Assembly (NCBI GenBank): GCA_039619475.1
Contig: CM077116.1
Location: 381,200,760 to 381,264,759 of the forward strand
Direction: 5' to 3'
Length of the DNA stretch: 64,000 nt
Source: Icerya purchasi
Lineage: Eukaryota; Arthropoda; Insecta; Hemiptera; Monophlebidae
The notes under the pieces are model-generated. The model worked only from the letters and a program-made list of their open reading frames with translations, had not been told where the DNA came from and searched no databases. Shown here piece after piece: positions 23,371-34,556 of the stretch (its first letter is position 1; each line of letters starts with the position of its first letter). A program made the position numbers and the translations under genes.

Positions 23371-24659
23371 TTCTCTTTAGATCCATTAAGTACATTATGA
23401 AAAGCTTAATTCCATGATATTCCGTATCAAGGATGATATAATATGGAATTTACTTTACATTAGTTTTTATAAATCAGTTTAAATAACATAAAATGATATA
23501 GAGTCATAGATGAATAAAATGTACACAACAAATCAGCCACGATACGAGTTAACTTAATCACCGGTCAGTACTAATTTTACGCGTTTATATAGATTAATAT
23601 TAAGATTTTGTAGCCATTCCCTGGCGCGATATCTGATAATCTTATTCTACCGCTCTCCTCCGCGCAGTAGTGCTGTGCTTGAATAATAATCTAGTCGTTC
23701 GAATTAGATTATACCTGATTTCAATGTACATTAGCAAAATCCTTTACCGTGATTCAGTGCAATTAATATTTAAATTTCCGCGCTGGAAATGGCGTTTAAA
23801 TTCGTTCATTAATTTCAAAACAGCTGCAATTATCGGTGCGTACGCGAAATTGAGCAATCTACACGTATATAAATGATATCGAATTGAATGATATAAATTG
23901 TAATTGCTCCGGCAAAAATTAAATCACTCCGCAGTATTTTACCAGCGCCTTTTTTCTTATTTCTAAACTAGCTGTGTATTAAATATCCGTTTAAATCTGT
24001 ATTTGGAAATTCATAAAAAAATGCTTGATTTTTATCCGGAATTACATTTATGTAAAGATACTTTCTCGATCTTTTCTTCGAGGAAATATGTTTATTACCT
24101 CCAGCAAAAAATGGTCTTTTTTTTTTTTTTTTTTTCCTAGCTGAAGATTATCGGTCTTTCTGTAAAACCTGTCTGTGGTGATCTAACAAAAATTTTCGCT
24201 CAACTAAACAGCACACACAGCCATCACTTTGAAGGTACTTTTTTTACACGGTAATCTCCCGTAAGTAACATTCCCGGTAGCAGATATTAAAAATTCCGTT
24301 GCAGAAGTTTTTACTTCTCTGTAAAAATAATCGAAAATATTACTGTTTTTTTTTGGTTTTTTTTTTGTTTTTTTTTTTTTGTTAACTATCCGCAATAAGT
24401 ACAACAGCTAGGCTAGGAGCGCGACTTGCAGGTTTAAATCATATCATGGAAGTTTCGTTCATTTAAATGTAAAGCACAAAGTGAAGTAACCGAACGTGGT
24501 GTATTATTTATCCTGGAAATTAATAAAATGTTATTTGGAGTTTATTATTTACCGTAGTAAAAATATTTTACTTAAATTTTTACGTTTAATTTATATTTTT
24601 AGCATGGTAATCGTTTTATTTAAAATTTATAAAAATTTAATTTTTCTTTTAATCGTCCC
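23371..24659. other. No gene seen
   Basis: AT-rich DNA with T-runs at 24118-24135 and 24346-24382. The open frames at 23670-23876 and 24496-24696 are unrecognised. Confidence 0.35.
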
Positions 24660-24890
24660 ACCGCTGGTCTCATCATCTCAACTCCTTAAGGGCTAGAAAA
24701 CTCAGTCGTAGCTTAAAACCTTTGTTTGGACGACACGAATACACCCCGGAAATTTTAACACGATTCGTCCAGTGGTACAGGAACACATACGGGACAAACA
24801 TACAAACATATAAACATACATACAAACATATAAACATATAAACATACATACAAACATTCATTTTGATATATATATATATACAGATTTAAT
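24660..24890. repeat. Dispersed-repeat tail with (ACATAYAA)n and (TA)n microsatellite
   Basis: A short unit, ccccggaaattttaacacga then ttcgtccagtggtacaggaa, is followed by repeated acatacaaacatataa words (24782-24858) and (TA)n. The layout is like the 2574-3925 repeat tail (an aaattt..cg-tt..cag core followed by acaaac runs), so it may be a tail fragment of a related class. Confidence 0.45.
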
Positions 24891-27800
24891 TTTAAAAACT
24901 GTGACAAAATGAAATTAAATAGAAAAAATAAAACTTCTTACGAAGTTGTCTCTACGAAAAAAATTATTAACACCCTTAGAGAAAGAGATGGTTGTGTCGA
25001 TTAAGTTAAAGCCTACGATTAAAAATTTTACGCGTTTATTATAATCTTAACGTTGTATGTTTAGTTTGTGTTTAGTTTTTATCGCCTAAGAGCAAGCAAC
25101 CGAGTGTGATCGTGTGAAAATGGATTTATGATTCTTATGGCTCGTCGGTGAATGTGAAACACGTTCGCCCGTTTTCGCGGCAACACGGATTTTACGACAT
25201 TCTACGAATGAAGGGCTTCCGTTTGGAAATATCAAAAAATAAATAAACAAATAAATAAGCGTGGGAAAACGTTTAGGAAAAGAATAAACGAAAACCGATG
25301 TCGCTATGAAAGCTTCGTTGACCAACGGAATTTAACATAGCGGCGCTATTGGCACGCAGGTGCGCCCAAGGAAAACTAGTTAAAATTTCTGTAACAAAGT
25401 AATTTTGCTAATGGGCTAGTGGAGACGAATAGTTTGCAGTGACGTCGGGCAAACTTATTATAGTTGGAAGTGTCGTTCGAATTTCATAGAATAGCAGCGT
25501 TTTGTACTAAATCGGCCGACTGAAATTTAACCCAATTAGCGTGCATACCGAGGCCGAAGCCGCATCTTCGCATTTGTTAGCGCCCATTTCACCGGACAAT
25601 CCGCCATCGATTGACATTAATTTAACGCAGTCGTTGGCCCCGTCTGTACCCATTATATTTACGCGCATCCACCGGAATGCCGCTAACTAATTTGTGAGAA
25701 AGATTTTTCTCTTCGGCAACAGAAATAACGACATTCTCAGTCTTAGGGAGCTTTTAATGGTGTATACCTTTTACATTAACGTATCTCGAAAAAAAGGAAC
25801 ATTACAATTATTACACAAGATCGACGTAGCAAACGGAGTAATAGGAAAGGTACTGAAACTAATGATTGTACCGGACCAGCGGCGGACGCAGTTGTTCCAA
25901 GATGCGCCGGTGAAGCGATTTGACTTATTGCAAGTAGACACATTTCGAATTACGCATTATAAATAGGCCCGAACCATATGCTAAAAGTTATACTGAAAGC
26001 TCAACTTGAAAATCCTGTCTCTTGAAGCGAAATGATCGAGTTGCATCAAAGAACACGTTTTAAAGTGTGTTCAGCTAAAGGTGACAAAAATTTGCAGTCT
26101 AATTCGACATTACCGCAACAGAAGCGACCGAAAGAGAATTCCAGTGCCCGGGCGAAGGTGAGATTTTGGCCGAAACGAAAGTTTGACAGCTTACCATTAT
26201 CATCATTAGCAAAAATTAGTTTAAAACCTGCGGCGAAGTGAAAAGTTATATCTATTCCAAATATTCGATATCAGATATTTTGTTTTCACGCATATGTTTT
26301 TATATTTGGTATTTAAATTTGATCAATTTTTATTGAAAACTAAAGAAAAAAATCATACCTAGACAAACCTTTTAATTATTCGAGTCGATTTTCAAAAGTT
26401 GCGTTTGTTCAATCTTCGCAATACGGTCGCTACGACAAAAATAGCTCGATTTCTTCATTATTAAATCATTAAATAAAATTGCGAAAAATGACTTCTGACA
26501 GAATGGCCTAGATTTACGATAGTTATATGTAAAACACTTTGCGTACCTCTGCATAAAGTAGATCGGTTTTCACATCGGCGCAAACATGTTAGATTTTAAT
26601 CCGATTTAATTTTGAATATTACCGATACGAATAGAGTTACACAACTTCCGTTGAAATTTCATATCCGAACAGTTTTATTTGGATAAATATTAAATGTTAC
26701 AAATTGTAATCGATAAATTCGAAACGCGCTAATCAGTATTCAAAAAAAGAAAAAAATACACGCGAATGTTGAAGCGATCCAACTGCTTGACACATCATCG
26801 GATGTTAGACGTCTTAAGCGATTAACGCCGAACGATTTAGTTATGTATATAAATACGAGTAATAGAAATTAGTTAATGAACTAATGTTCTATACATGTTT
26901 AAGCTAATTAGTCATATATATTGATTATTTAAACAGTATTTTAAGGTTGCAATTCACATTTATTTATTAATAAAAAAATTAAAAATGCTTGTTTACATAT
27001 ATTACGGTTATTTTTTTTATAGGTTCAGAGAACAATACGTATTATGAACGATTAAAATAAAAGTAAACATTTACGTATCCGATGAAACAACATTTAAAAT
27101 TTTGAAAAGATACAATACTTAGCTGCGATAAGATAAAAAATCAAAATTGTACATATTTTATCTAAAAAACAAATTCTCTAATGTTTCGCTTTTTATTCCC
27201 GTAATAGACACGTCTATGAAAAATATCTACGCAGACATTTAGCAAAGGGACGTTCTTTACTCTCATGTTTTAGTACAAGTTTTGCAAGATTTCGGAGGGT
27301 TGAAAACGATTGTTCAGCAAGTTCTGTACATAATCAGTAATTTTGGCTATAAATCCGAGTCGTTGACGATAAGCGGAATTTTCGATGCCCAGAAAAAAAC
27401 AAAAAAGTCCAATTCGGCCCTTTCTATTACTTTTAGCGAGGACTCAGCAATTTTAACGCTGCTCTGCACTTCACCTTTTTAGTTCTTAGTCAATAGCTGT
27501 AAATCTTTTACTACCATATTGGTATTTAAAATTTTCATCTATTGGCAGTTTCTCTCACAAAATTAATTCTTCTCCCGTACACACGACATTCTTAGGAAAC
27601 AAAAATATCTAATTTTTCAACTCCAATCGGATATTCGACAAGTAGCATTATCATCGCAATTGTTATCATTAAAATCACACGTATGTGAACAGTAATAATC
27701 ACAGTTGGGAGCGAATCGTTGACCATCATCGTCATCATCATCATGTGTGTGCAAATCTATCTGTTTCGCAACTGTCGTAAATTGATTATGCGTCATGTAC

Positions 27801-28235
27801 CTTTTCGGGCTTAGAAGTTTTTCTTTAATTTTTCTCTTTCAACCAACCAGTCATATGTAGCTAACCTCTGCCTACGGAATGCGCTATTCGATTACTTTCC
27901 GTTTTTAAGACATCAATCACTGTAGCTAGGAGCGAGCGGGGTTACCCGTAAGTTCGACGTTTAATTCGTTTTACGAAACTGAATCTGTTTCCATCCTCCG
28001 TTCGATACGAAAGAAGAAGTTTCAAAAACGTACGGCAACAAGTGTAGACAACTGTGGTAGGCCGCGAACTTTTCACTTTTCCGCAACCGGAAAAATCTTT
28101 ATTAATAATTATACCGCCCACGCGTGAACATTAGTACGGCTTAATTTACGAATCTCTTTAATGCACTTCATCGATGAATTTTTTATTGATTATTCTTCTT
28201 TTTTTTTTATTCACTGACATACCCGATTAGATAGT
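24891..28235. other. No gene seen, about 3.3 kb
   Basis: AT-rich DNA with many CpGs. The open frames at 25086-25325, 25694-25966, 26032-26241, 26372-26554 and 27282-27482 match nothing I recognise. A short (ATC)n patch is at 27727-27745. No element ends were found. Confidence 0.35.
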
Positions 28236-28271
28236 TGCCCCAATTAGTGTAATTTTACACTAATTGGGACA
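28236..28271. repeat. Near-perfect palindrome (hairpin)
   Basis: Arms cccaattagtgtaa (28239-28252) and ttacactaattggg (28255-28268) are perfectly complementary around a TT loop. With one mismatch the pairing extends to 17 bp arms (28236-28252 / 28255-28271). No transposon end was recognised around it. Confidence 0.8.
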
Positions 28272-28553
28272 ATATTATAAAATTAAGTTGTTAATGAGGC
28301 AGATCTTTTTCCTTCCTCTATTTCTTCGTGTCTGCATTCCAGATCACATGTTCAGATCCCTCCTATTTTTTGCATATGTAGGCATATATCTGAAGTAATT
28401 ATATTAAGTTCTTTTTTAAATGTAATTTTAATACGGTCTTTTCTTTTTGTAACATTTCCCCACCGCAGAGCCCCTCTCGGTGCAATTTACTTTCATCCTT
28501 ACGCCAAAAGTTCGCCTTCCTCGGATCATCCAACTTCCTTTCACCGGTATTTA

Positions 28554-29335
28554 CGAGGGTCGGCTTAAAATAATGCGCACACGACCGCAAATAACAACAA
28601 AATAACTTATACAGCTCTGCCAGCTAGCATATAATAGAGCTATATCCTCCGTTTACCAGTAAACAAAGTTTCTTTAAAATATCTCTTCCGGGTCGTGTTC
28701 AGTAGTCCACACGATAGAGACAAATATCGTGACTACACTTTCTTAAAAGTAACGTGCAGTGATTGAATTTTTAAACGCTGAAAACGTGAATCCTACCGAT
28801 ATTTTTTGCCGCCTAAAACGATCTTTATGCTGGTGATGTTGCTGATAGAAGTGAATTGATGAGTGATGGTGAATGTAGTAAAGTGAATATTGAGGACGAA
28901 GTTCGCAGTGGACGACCAGTTTCTGCGACTGACGAAATTCATCGCAAGAAAGTGAACGGTTTCAATGTGACCGTCGAATCATGTAGTAGCAAATTACGAA
29001 TCATCGGAGAATATCGAAAACGTCATGTAGGCCATATCATTCGAGGAATTGTCTATCGAAAGATCTGCTTCTGGGTTCCATGCCGATCAAACGACGAAAA
29101 CAAGAAGAAGCACTGCGCAAACTAAACTTCATGCCCATTACCCGCTATCTCCATTCACCCAATTTGGTTCCGTGCAATTTTCACTTTTTCCCAACATTAA
29201 AGCGATACCCCAAGTTTTTATTGACGAAATCAAAAAAATCATCACAAGCTAGGAGAAAAGTGTAATTCTATCCCGATATCTTTTCTCGTTTCCCCTTCTA
29301 CGGTCGTATGTACATTACTTTTTAGCCGACCCTCG
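28554..29335 (+). mobile_element. mariner element, internally deleted (782 bp)
   Basis: Terminal inverted repeats of about 35 bp begin cgagggtcggct and match at about 29 positions between the two ends (28554-28588 and 29301-29335). Each is flanked by the TA target duplication (28552-28553, 29336-29337). A full mariner is about 1.3 kb, so roughly 0.5 kb is missing. The interior encodes transposase pieces in two frames. The ends look recognisable, so it could in principle be mobilised by a related transposase, but it cannot encode one. Confidence 0.9.
28856..29265 (+). pseudogene. mariner transposase remnants
   Basis: The first frame (28856-29125) contains NIEDEVRSGRPVSATDE, the conserved linker between the DNA-binding helices and the catalytic domain. 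It then has YRKICFWVPCRSNDENKKK, which matches the YRKVCARWVP block before the first catalytic aspartate. The frame then changes. SPNLVPCNFHFFPTLK (near 29150-29205) is the block that normally reads YSPDLAPCDFHLF and holds the last catalytic aspartate; here that position reads Asn. The first and second catalytic residues lie in the deleted part. A defective copy. Confidence 0.85.
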
Positions 29336-29369
29336 TAATATACATAAAAAACAATAAAAAAAGAATCTA

Positions 29370-29562
29370 AAAGAACATATAAAATTTACAAGATAAGTCT
29401 AAATCGGTCCATATGAATATAATAACATAATCACAGAAATCCTATCCTAACATTTAACCTTCATTACATAAAATTAGGACATTTTTTCGTTACATAAAAT
29501 TGTGCCATTTTCCGTTAAAAAATCTAATAGGAGTCGACCTAAGAATTACGTTGTAATTAATA

Positions 29563-29568
<6 letters not shown>
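29370..29568 (+). repeat. Repeat family R, copy 1 (3' part)
   Basis: The words aaaatttacaag, ctaaatcggtccatatgaat, aaatcctatcc, cattacataaaatt and cgttgtaattaat appear in the same order at 39575-39735 and, more diverged, at 39835-40070. This copy runs into the (TA)n tract at 29567. The class is unknown; it has no coding sense. Confidence 0.7.

Positions 29569-29604
<36 letters not shown>
29567..29604. repeat. (TA)n microsatellite, left end of a disrupted tract
   Basis: About 19 TA repeats. Three transposons lie between this stretch and its continuation at 30461-30480, 32152-32173 and 34531-34556. Confidence 0.9.
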
Positions 29605-29607
<3 letters not shown>

Positions 29608-30460
29608 CGATGTTACAAATGTTCACATTAACGTTCGCGTATGCGAATATTTTGCGAATGTGCAAGTCGCTACATATTATTACGAATTACTTATTTACAA
29701 TTTCGACGTTTTTGAATCCACAGTACAAGCATCATTTTTTTTATGATATTGTAAAGGACAGAGTAAATGCTGACGTTGTTGCACTCGAATTAAAACTGTC
29801 TAATCGACATCAGGATTTTTCAGCTTCAACGTCTGGTACTGAAAGGCTGAGGGAATCAATACATAATATCAGTGAGCCTTCTACACAAGTTCTGATTGTT
29901 CTGCTAAAAGTCTCATTAGCGATCTAGCTGGAATTTTGGTGTCCTCATGCGAAGACGAAGACTCCGATTTAGAATCTGGGTGTAGCAGAGACACACAAAA
30001 ACATGAAATTAAAGCACAATTGAAGGCATGTCTCAAAAAAAAATGAGCCTCCCTCAATGAAAAACCCTCTGGACTGGTGGAAAACTAAGTTTAAATACGA
30101 CAAGTTGTCAGATCTTGTTCGCAAGTATTTCAGCGCTCCTCCAGTCAGCGTTCTGAGTGAGCAATTATTTAGTACAGCCGGCGAGCCACTCAGAAATCAC
30201 CTCATGGGAGAAAATGCAGCTAAATTACCATTTATAAAATATAATTTGCCACTTTTAAAATTTGATTATTAAAACAAAACTATATAATATATCGATTCTA
30301 TAATAGATTTTTTCTATGTTTCGAGTTTTATTAGTACTGTACCGTATTAGTGTAATTATTAATAAAAATGATTAAATAAAATAATCTGTTTTAATGACTT
30401 TTCCAAACATTCGCATTCGCATTCGAGAATAACGAAAATATAACATTCGTAACATCCCTA
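29605..30460 (+). mobile_element. hAT element, internally deleted (856 bp)
   Basis: The terminal repeats tagcgatgttacaaatgtt (29605) and the complement of the right end, tagggatgttacgaatgtt (to 30460), match at 17 of 19 positions. The flanks on both sides are atatatat, consistent with an 8-bp hAT target duplication inside a TA microsatellite. The interior holds only the C-terminal half of a hAT transposase. It is non-autonomous. Confidence 0.8.
29700..30272 (+). pseudogene. hAT transposase C-terminal part with dimerisation domain
   Basis: FLNPQYKHHFF (near 29710) matches the LDPRFKxxFF block of hAT transposases. After a frame change, NPLDWWKTKFKYDKLSDLVR (from 30063), KYFSAPPVSVLSEQLFSTAG and ENAAKLPFIKYNLPL form the C-terminal hAT dimerisation domain (normally ARKYLxIPATSVPSERxFS). 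The LSEQLFSTAG block is well kept. The BED finger and most of the catalytic domain are absent. Confidence 0.85.
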
Positions 30461-30665
30461 ATATATATATAGGTGTATATAGGGGAGAAGTGGGATGAAT
30501 CGGACACTTTTTAGTTTTGAGCGATTTTCTCTGTAATGGTAAATTGTATCAACTTTCTTTTTACACCATTGTGTAGTGTGAACAATGCGCTACATTTTGG
30601 CTGCAAAACTTTTACCTTTCGGATAAGTACAACTTGATGAGCTTAATTTTAAACTTCATCCATTT

Positions 30666-30704
30666 TGTCCGAAGTATCCCCCAACCTGGGGGATACTTCG
30701 GACA
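30666..30704. repeat. Perfect 18-bp palindrome inside the pogo-like element
   Basis: Arms tgtccgaagtatccccca (30666-30683) and tgggggatacttcggaca (30687-30704) are fully complementary around acc. The arm resembles the element's own terminal repeat (gtccgattcatccc). Another exact 14-bp copy of that terminal motif, gtccgattcatccc, lies at 31789-31802. Confidence 0.85.
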
Positions 30705-31243
30705 TATGTTTTTTTTCATTTAAAATGTATTTTTCTTCAAGAATTTGCAATAAATGCTTATATAAATCCTATAAGATGAAAAGTCAACATGTTCTACAAA
30801 AAAAAAAACAAAAAAAAAAAAATTGAAAAATCATATTTTATTTGCATTTCGAACAAAAAACGATGAAAAATTATAAATGAGTCGCATGGATTTTAAACAT
30901 AAATATACCCCTTGAGTATTTTTTGGGGGCACTCATTTTTTTACAATTTGATCGTAAAAAAATGCATACTTGTCACGAATATTGGGATACTGAAAGATGT
31001 ATCCAGTGTGTTTTTTTAGTGAACGCTAACGAAGAAAGTTCCCAATAAATTTGCCTTTTTTGGGCAATGTAGCGGCGAGATTTCTTCTGTTGTTTCATTC
31101 GAAAGTTCACCACAACCCAGTCACGAATTTGAACATCGCTAAAATCTTTAGTAAAGCCTTGGTTTGATATATCTGAATTCCTTTTAGGTTGGGATTGAAA
31201 ATTGAGGTTTCTCTTTGCTTTTGGTTTATTTTTTGGTTTCGAA

Positions 31244-31863
31244 TCAATTTCGGCTTATGCACGTTCTGCAGCTTTTTGAGCGCGTTTCGCAGCTTTCTCC
31301 ATCTCTGGTGTTGAAGTTAACTCTGAACTTTTTCCTGGTTTCCGGCGAATTTTTCTTGTTCCTGTTGTGACATCTCGGAGAGGTCGTTTTGTTTTCAAGA
31401 AGAACTGGGGAAAAAGATTTATTCGAAGATCCGCTCGAGCTTGAATTCAGAGTTTCTGTTTTGGCCTCATTCTCTAGAGATGACTTCAAAGTTTCCGGGT
31501 TCAGTTGCATTATCTGCAGATGAATTCAAAGTTGCTGTTTGGACCTCATTCTCTGGAGATAGAATCGTCTCGTTGTCCAGAGAGTTTTTTATTTGCTTCA
31601 AAAGACAAACGGTTTACTGGCCACAAACCAGTATATTTGATTGAATTTTCGATTTTTACTGGAACAAAAACAACTTCAAATGGCACATTGGGACCAATAA
31701 CCTGTATTAGCATTATGAGACGTAAAACAGAGTTTGGAAATGTGTGTATCTTTAAATGCACATCGCGATCTGTAGGGTTAATCAGTCTGTCCGATTCATC
31801 CCTATGGCTCATTTTTTCAAAAATTTGGTCTATTTCAGAAACCTCTTGAAAGAACGGCTCCAA
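31244..31863 (-). pseudogene. pogo-like transposase C-terminal remnant
   Basis: From 31863 the frame reads MSHRDESDRLINPTD, then a stretch ending YTGLWPVNRLSF near 31620, which resembles the C-terminal TGIWPLNxxxF signature of pogo/Tigger-type DDE transposases. A Ser/Thr/Glu-rich tail (31244-31510) follows in other frames, with a basic stretch (RNKKNSPETRKKFR). Upstream DNA-binding and DDE domains are not present between this and the right terminal repeat. Several stops and frame changes; non-functional. Confidence 0.55.
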
Positions 31864-32173
31864 ATTGTGACAGGTTGTTCATAATACTTCAATAAAAAGA
31901 ACTTACCCGATATGTCTTCAAAATGTTCACGCAATATACGAAATTTTTTCAAAAAACTGAAATCAAAATTTTTTCAAAAATCAACAATTTTTTTTTTTTT
32001 GCATTATCTCGGTTATACGAAAACAGATATTGCAGTCGATGAAATGCTTGGTAGATATCATCAATAGCTTGCCTTCATATTAAATTTTAACTTTCCAATG
32101 CCTTACACAGCCGAGAAAAAACGAGCGTCCGATTCATCCCACTTCTCCCCTATATATATATATATATATACTA

Positions 32174-34436
32174 AACGAGCTTAAAACTTGCAAGTACCGA
32201 ACTTCAAGTAAATAATATTATTGAACAATTTAATGATAATTTAACAAATAACGTAAATAAGTCCAAGGTTAAAAAGCCTAAGACGAACAAATCCTGGTGG
32301 AACAGAGATTTAGAATATTTTAAATTACTTGTCATAAAGCTCAATAATATTAAACACAAAAATTGTATAAATAAACTCATATATAAAGTAACTTTAAAAT
32401 TGTATAGGAACAAAATTAAATATTTCAAGCAACAGGCCTGGAGAACATTTTGTAGTTCATCCAGGGCCTGGGGTAAACCTTATAAAATTTTAACGAATTC
32501 CGAACCATTTAAATTTCCAGATTTAAAAATTAATGGTAATAATGACACTTGTTCCTCTATTACTAGCAATAAAGACAAAATGAGTTTACTAATGAATACA
32601 TTTTTTAATTTTAAAGAAACTGGTTCTATTTCATTAGATAAAATCACAGATATAAATAAACAACAGCAGTTTGAAGTAACATATTTTGAACTAAAACAAA
32701 TTATACAAAATCTTACTAATAGAAAAGCACCGTCCTCGGATGGTATAACTAACAAGGTTATTAAAATTATATTTTTTTACTTTCCAAATTTATTATTAAC
32801 ACTTTACAATAAACTATTACAATTTAATATGTTTCCGTCCGCTTGGAAATGTGCTACTTTAATTATGTTAAACAAACCAAACAGGGATTTGAGTAAAGTA
32901 AATGGCTATAGGCCAATATGCTTATTAAATTCCTTAAGTAAAGTTTATGAAAAAATTATTCTTAAATTTTTAAACAACGAAATTAGCAGCACATCCGTGC
33001 TTAATGCATACCAATACGGTTTTAGAAAATTCTTTTCTACAGAACTTGCTATTGCAGATGTAACTGATAATTTATTACAAAACAAACAACGGAATAATCC
33101 GTCTATTATTATTTCATTTGATATAGAGGGAGCATTTAATAATTGTGATCGTCAAGTGATAATTGATACATTAATTGTAAATGGTTTTAGTTTTAACGTA
33201 ATAACCCTAATACACGATTATTTAACTAACAGGAGAGTAAAGTGGGCCTATCAAAACGACATTGTTGATGTTAAAAATAATTTTGGCGTTCCACAAGGTT
33301 CAGTTCTTGGACCGGTCTTGTGGAATATTTTATATTCTAATATCCATTCTAAATTAAGTAATATATACGCAGGCCTACGTTTATACAGCTATGCTGATGA
33401 TTTACTTTTGGTCTACAACGTACATTTATCTAGTAACTCGACTCTGTCGTCCCACATTGCTAATTGTAATGAAGTTATTTGTAAACTTAAAACAATAGTA
33501 AATGCTTTAAACCTCAAATTTGAGATCACCAAATCTCAAATAATGGTGATACCTGGTCGAGACAAAAACCTTGACCAAATTTGTTACAATAATATTAAAA
33601 TTAATAATCATACGTTCAGTTCTACTGACCATATTAAATATTTAGGATTCATTTTAGACGATAGATTAAAGTACAATAAGCATATACAGTACATAAACAA
33701 TAAGGTTAATAAATATTATTACATTTTTAAATCCCTTGGCGGTAAGCTATGGGGACTAAATTATAAATCTAAGATAATACTCTATAAAGGTTTAGTGCAG
33801 TCATTATACTCATATTGTGCTGGTGTCTACTATAACCGGTTAACTAAACAACAAATACATAACGTAAACTCCAACTGTCGGAAATTTCTAATTGATTTAA
33901 CTTCTTCATATGTAACTGCTTCAAATATTGCAATTCAGACCATAGCACGGGTCTTACCTATCGATCTTTACATAAAAAAGAGATCTCTAATTTTTAATGC
34001 TAAAAAAGAAAATAATGGTATTATAAGTAAAGAACTTCTCAAGCAAGTTGATTTACAAATTTTTAATGAATTTAAAATAAGATACGATACTCTATCAAAT
34101 GGTAAATTAATAAATAAGTTCTTTCCTAACGTAATAAAACGCTTTAAAAATAAAAACATTACAGTAAATTATTATATGACTCAAATACTCACTGGTCATG
34201 GTTCCATTGGATACTTTTTAAATAAATTAAATATTATTTCAGACAGTAAATGTTGTAATTGTAAAAGTAATGAAGTAGAAAATGTTCAGCATATAATATA
34301 CACGTGTAGCAAGTATAACCACCTGCGACAATTGTATATGATTGACTGTGCACTTCAACTAAATGAAATTATTCTACTAGAACAATTTCCTGTATTCATT
34401 TCTGAATTATTTAAAATTAAACATATATACAAATAA
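32174..34436 (+). CDS. LINE F ORF2, complete RT through C-terminal zinc motif
   Basis: The frame is open from the truncation point (32174), 75 codons above the first listed start at 32400, and has no stop until 34434-34436. Numbering from 32400: NRKAPSSDGITNKVIK at 108-123, GYRPICLLNSLSKVYEK at 169-185, YQYGFRKFFSTELA at 205-218, FDIEGAFNNCD at 240-250 (catalytic Asp), GVPQGSVLGPVLWNILYS at 296-313 and SYADDLLLV with YADD at 331-334. A thumb with KYLGFILDD, LTGHGSIGYFL and a zinc motif (Cys618, Cys621, His631, Cys636) follow. There is no RNase H. All RT catalytic residues are intact; only the N-terminal endonuclease is missing. Confidence 0.9.
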
Positions 34437-34513
34437 TCGCTACTGGTAGCCATAAGCTAATTCGCAGGCTACTCTAGTTTGTTATATTTCCTTATTAAAG
34501 TAATAATAAAAAA

Positions 34514-34531
<18 letters not shown>
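32174..34531 (+). mobile_element. LINE F (R1-like), 5'-truncated, inserted in a (TA)n tract
   Basis: A plus-strand LINE with one long open frame, a short 3' UTR (34437-34506) and a poly(A) tail (34508-34531). The flanks are a (TA)n stretch ending CTA on both sides (…atacta at 32168-32173 and 34551-34556), consistent with a target duplication. The 5' end is cut just upstream of the RT fingers. Its protein is related to LINE E but clearly a different family. Confidence 0.85.
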
Positions 34532-34553
<22 letters not shown>

Positions 34554-34556
34554 CTA
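34531..34556. repeat. (TA)n microsatellite after LINE F
   Basis: A TA run ending CTA, the right-hand flank of the LINE F insertion. Confidence 0.85.

Larger units (their letters stand above)
30481..32151 (-). mobile_element. pogo-like (Tc1/mariner superfamily) element, 1.67 kb, catalytic core deleted
   Basis: Perfect 25-bp terminal inverted repeats at 30481-30505 and 32127-32151 begin aggggagaagtgggatgaat and continue with imperfect complementarity (gagcgattttctctg type). Both ends abut TA, as expected for a TA-targeting element. The minus strand encodes a transposase C-terminal region only (31244-31863). About 260 bp lies between that and the right terminal repeat, too little for a DDE domain. 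The pogo assignment rests on the C-terminal motif and the TA target; other Tc1/mariner groups remain possible. Confidence 0.75.

Noticed and set aside
24782..24858. Regular short repeats as a CRISPR-like array
   Set aside because: The acatacaa words are a simple microsatellite without unique spacers, in a eukaryotic context.
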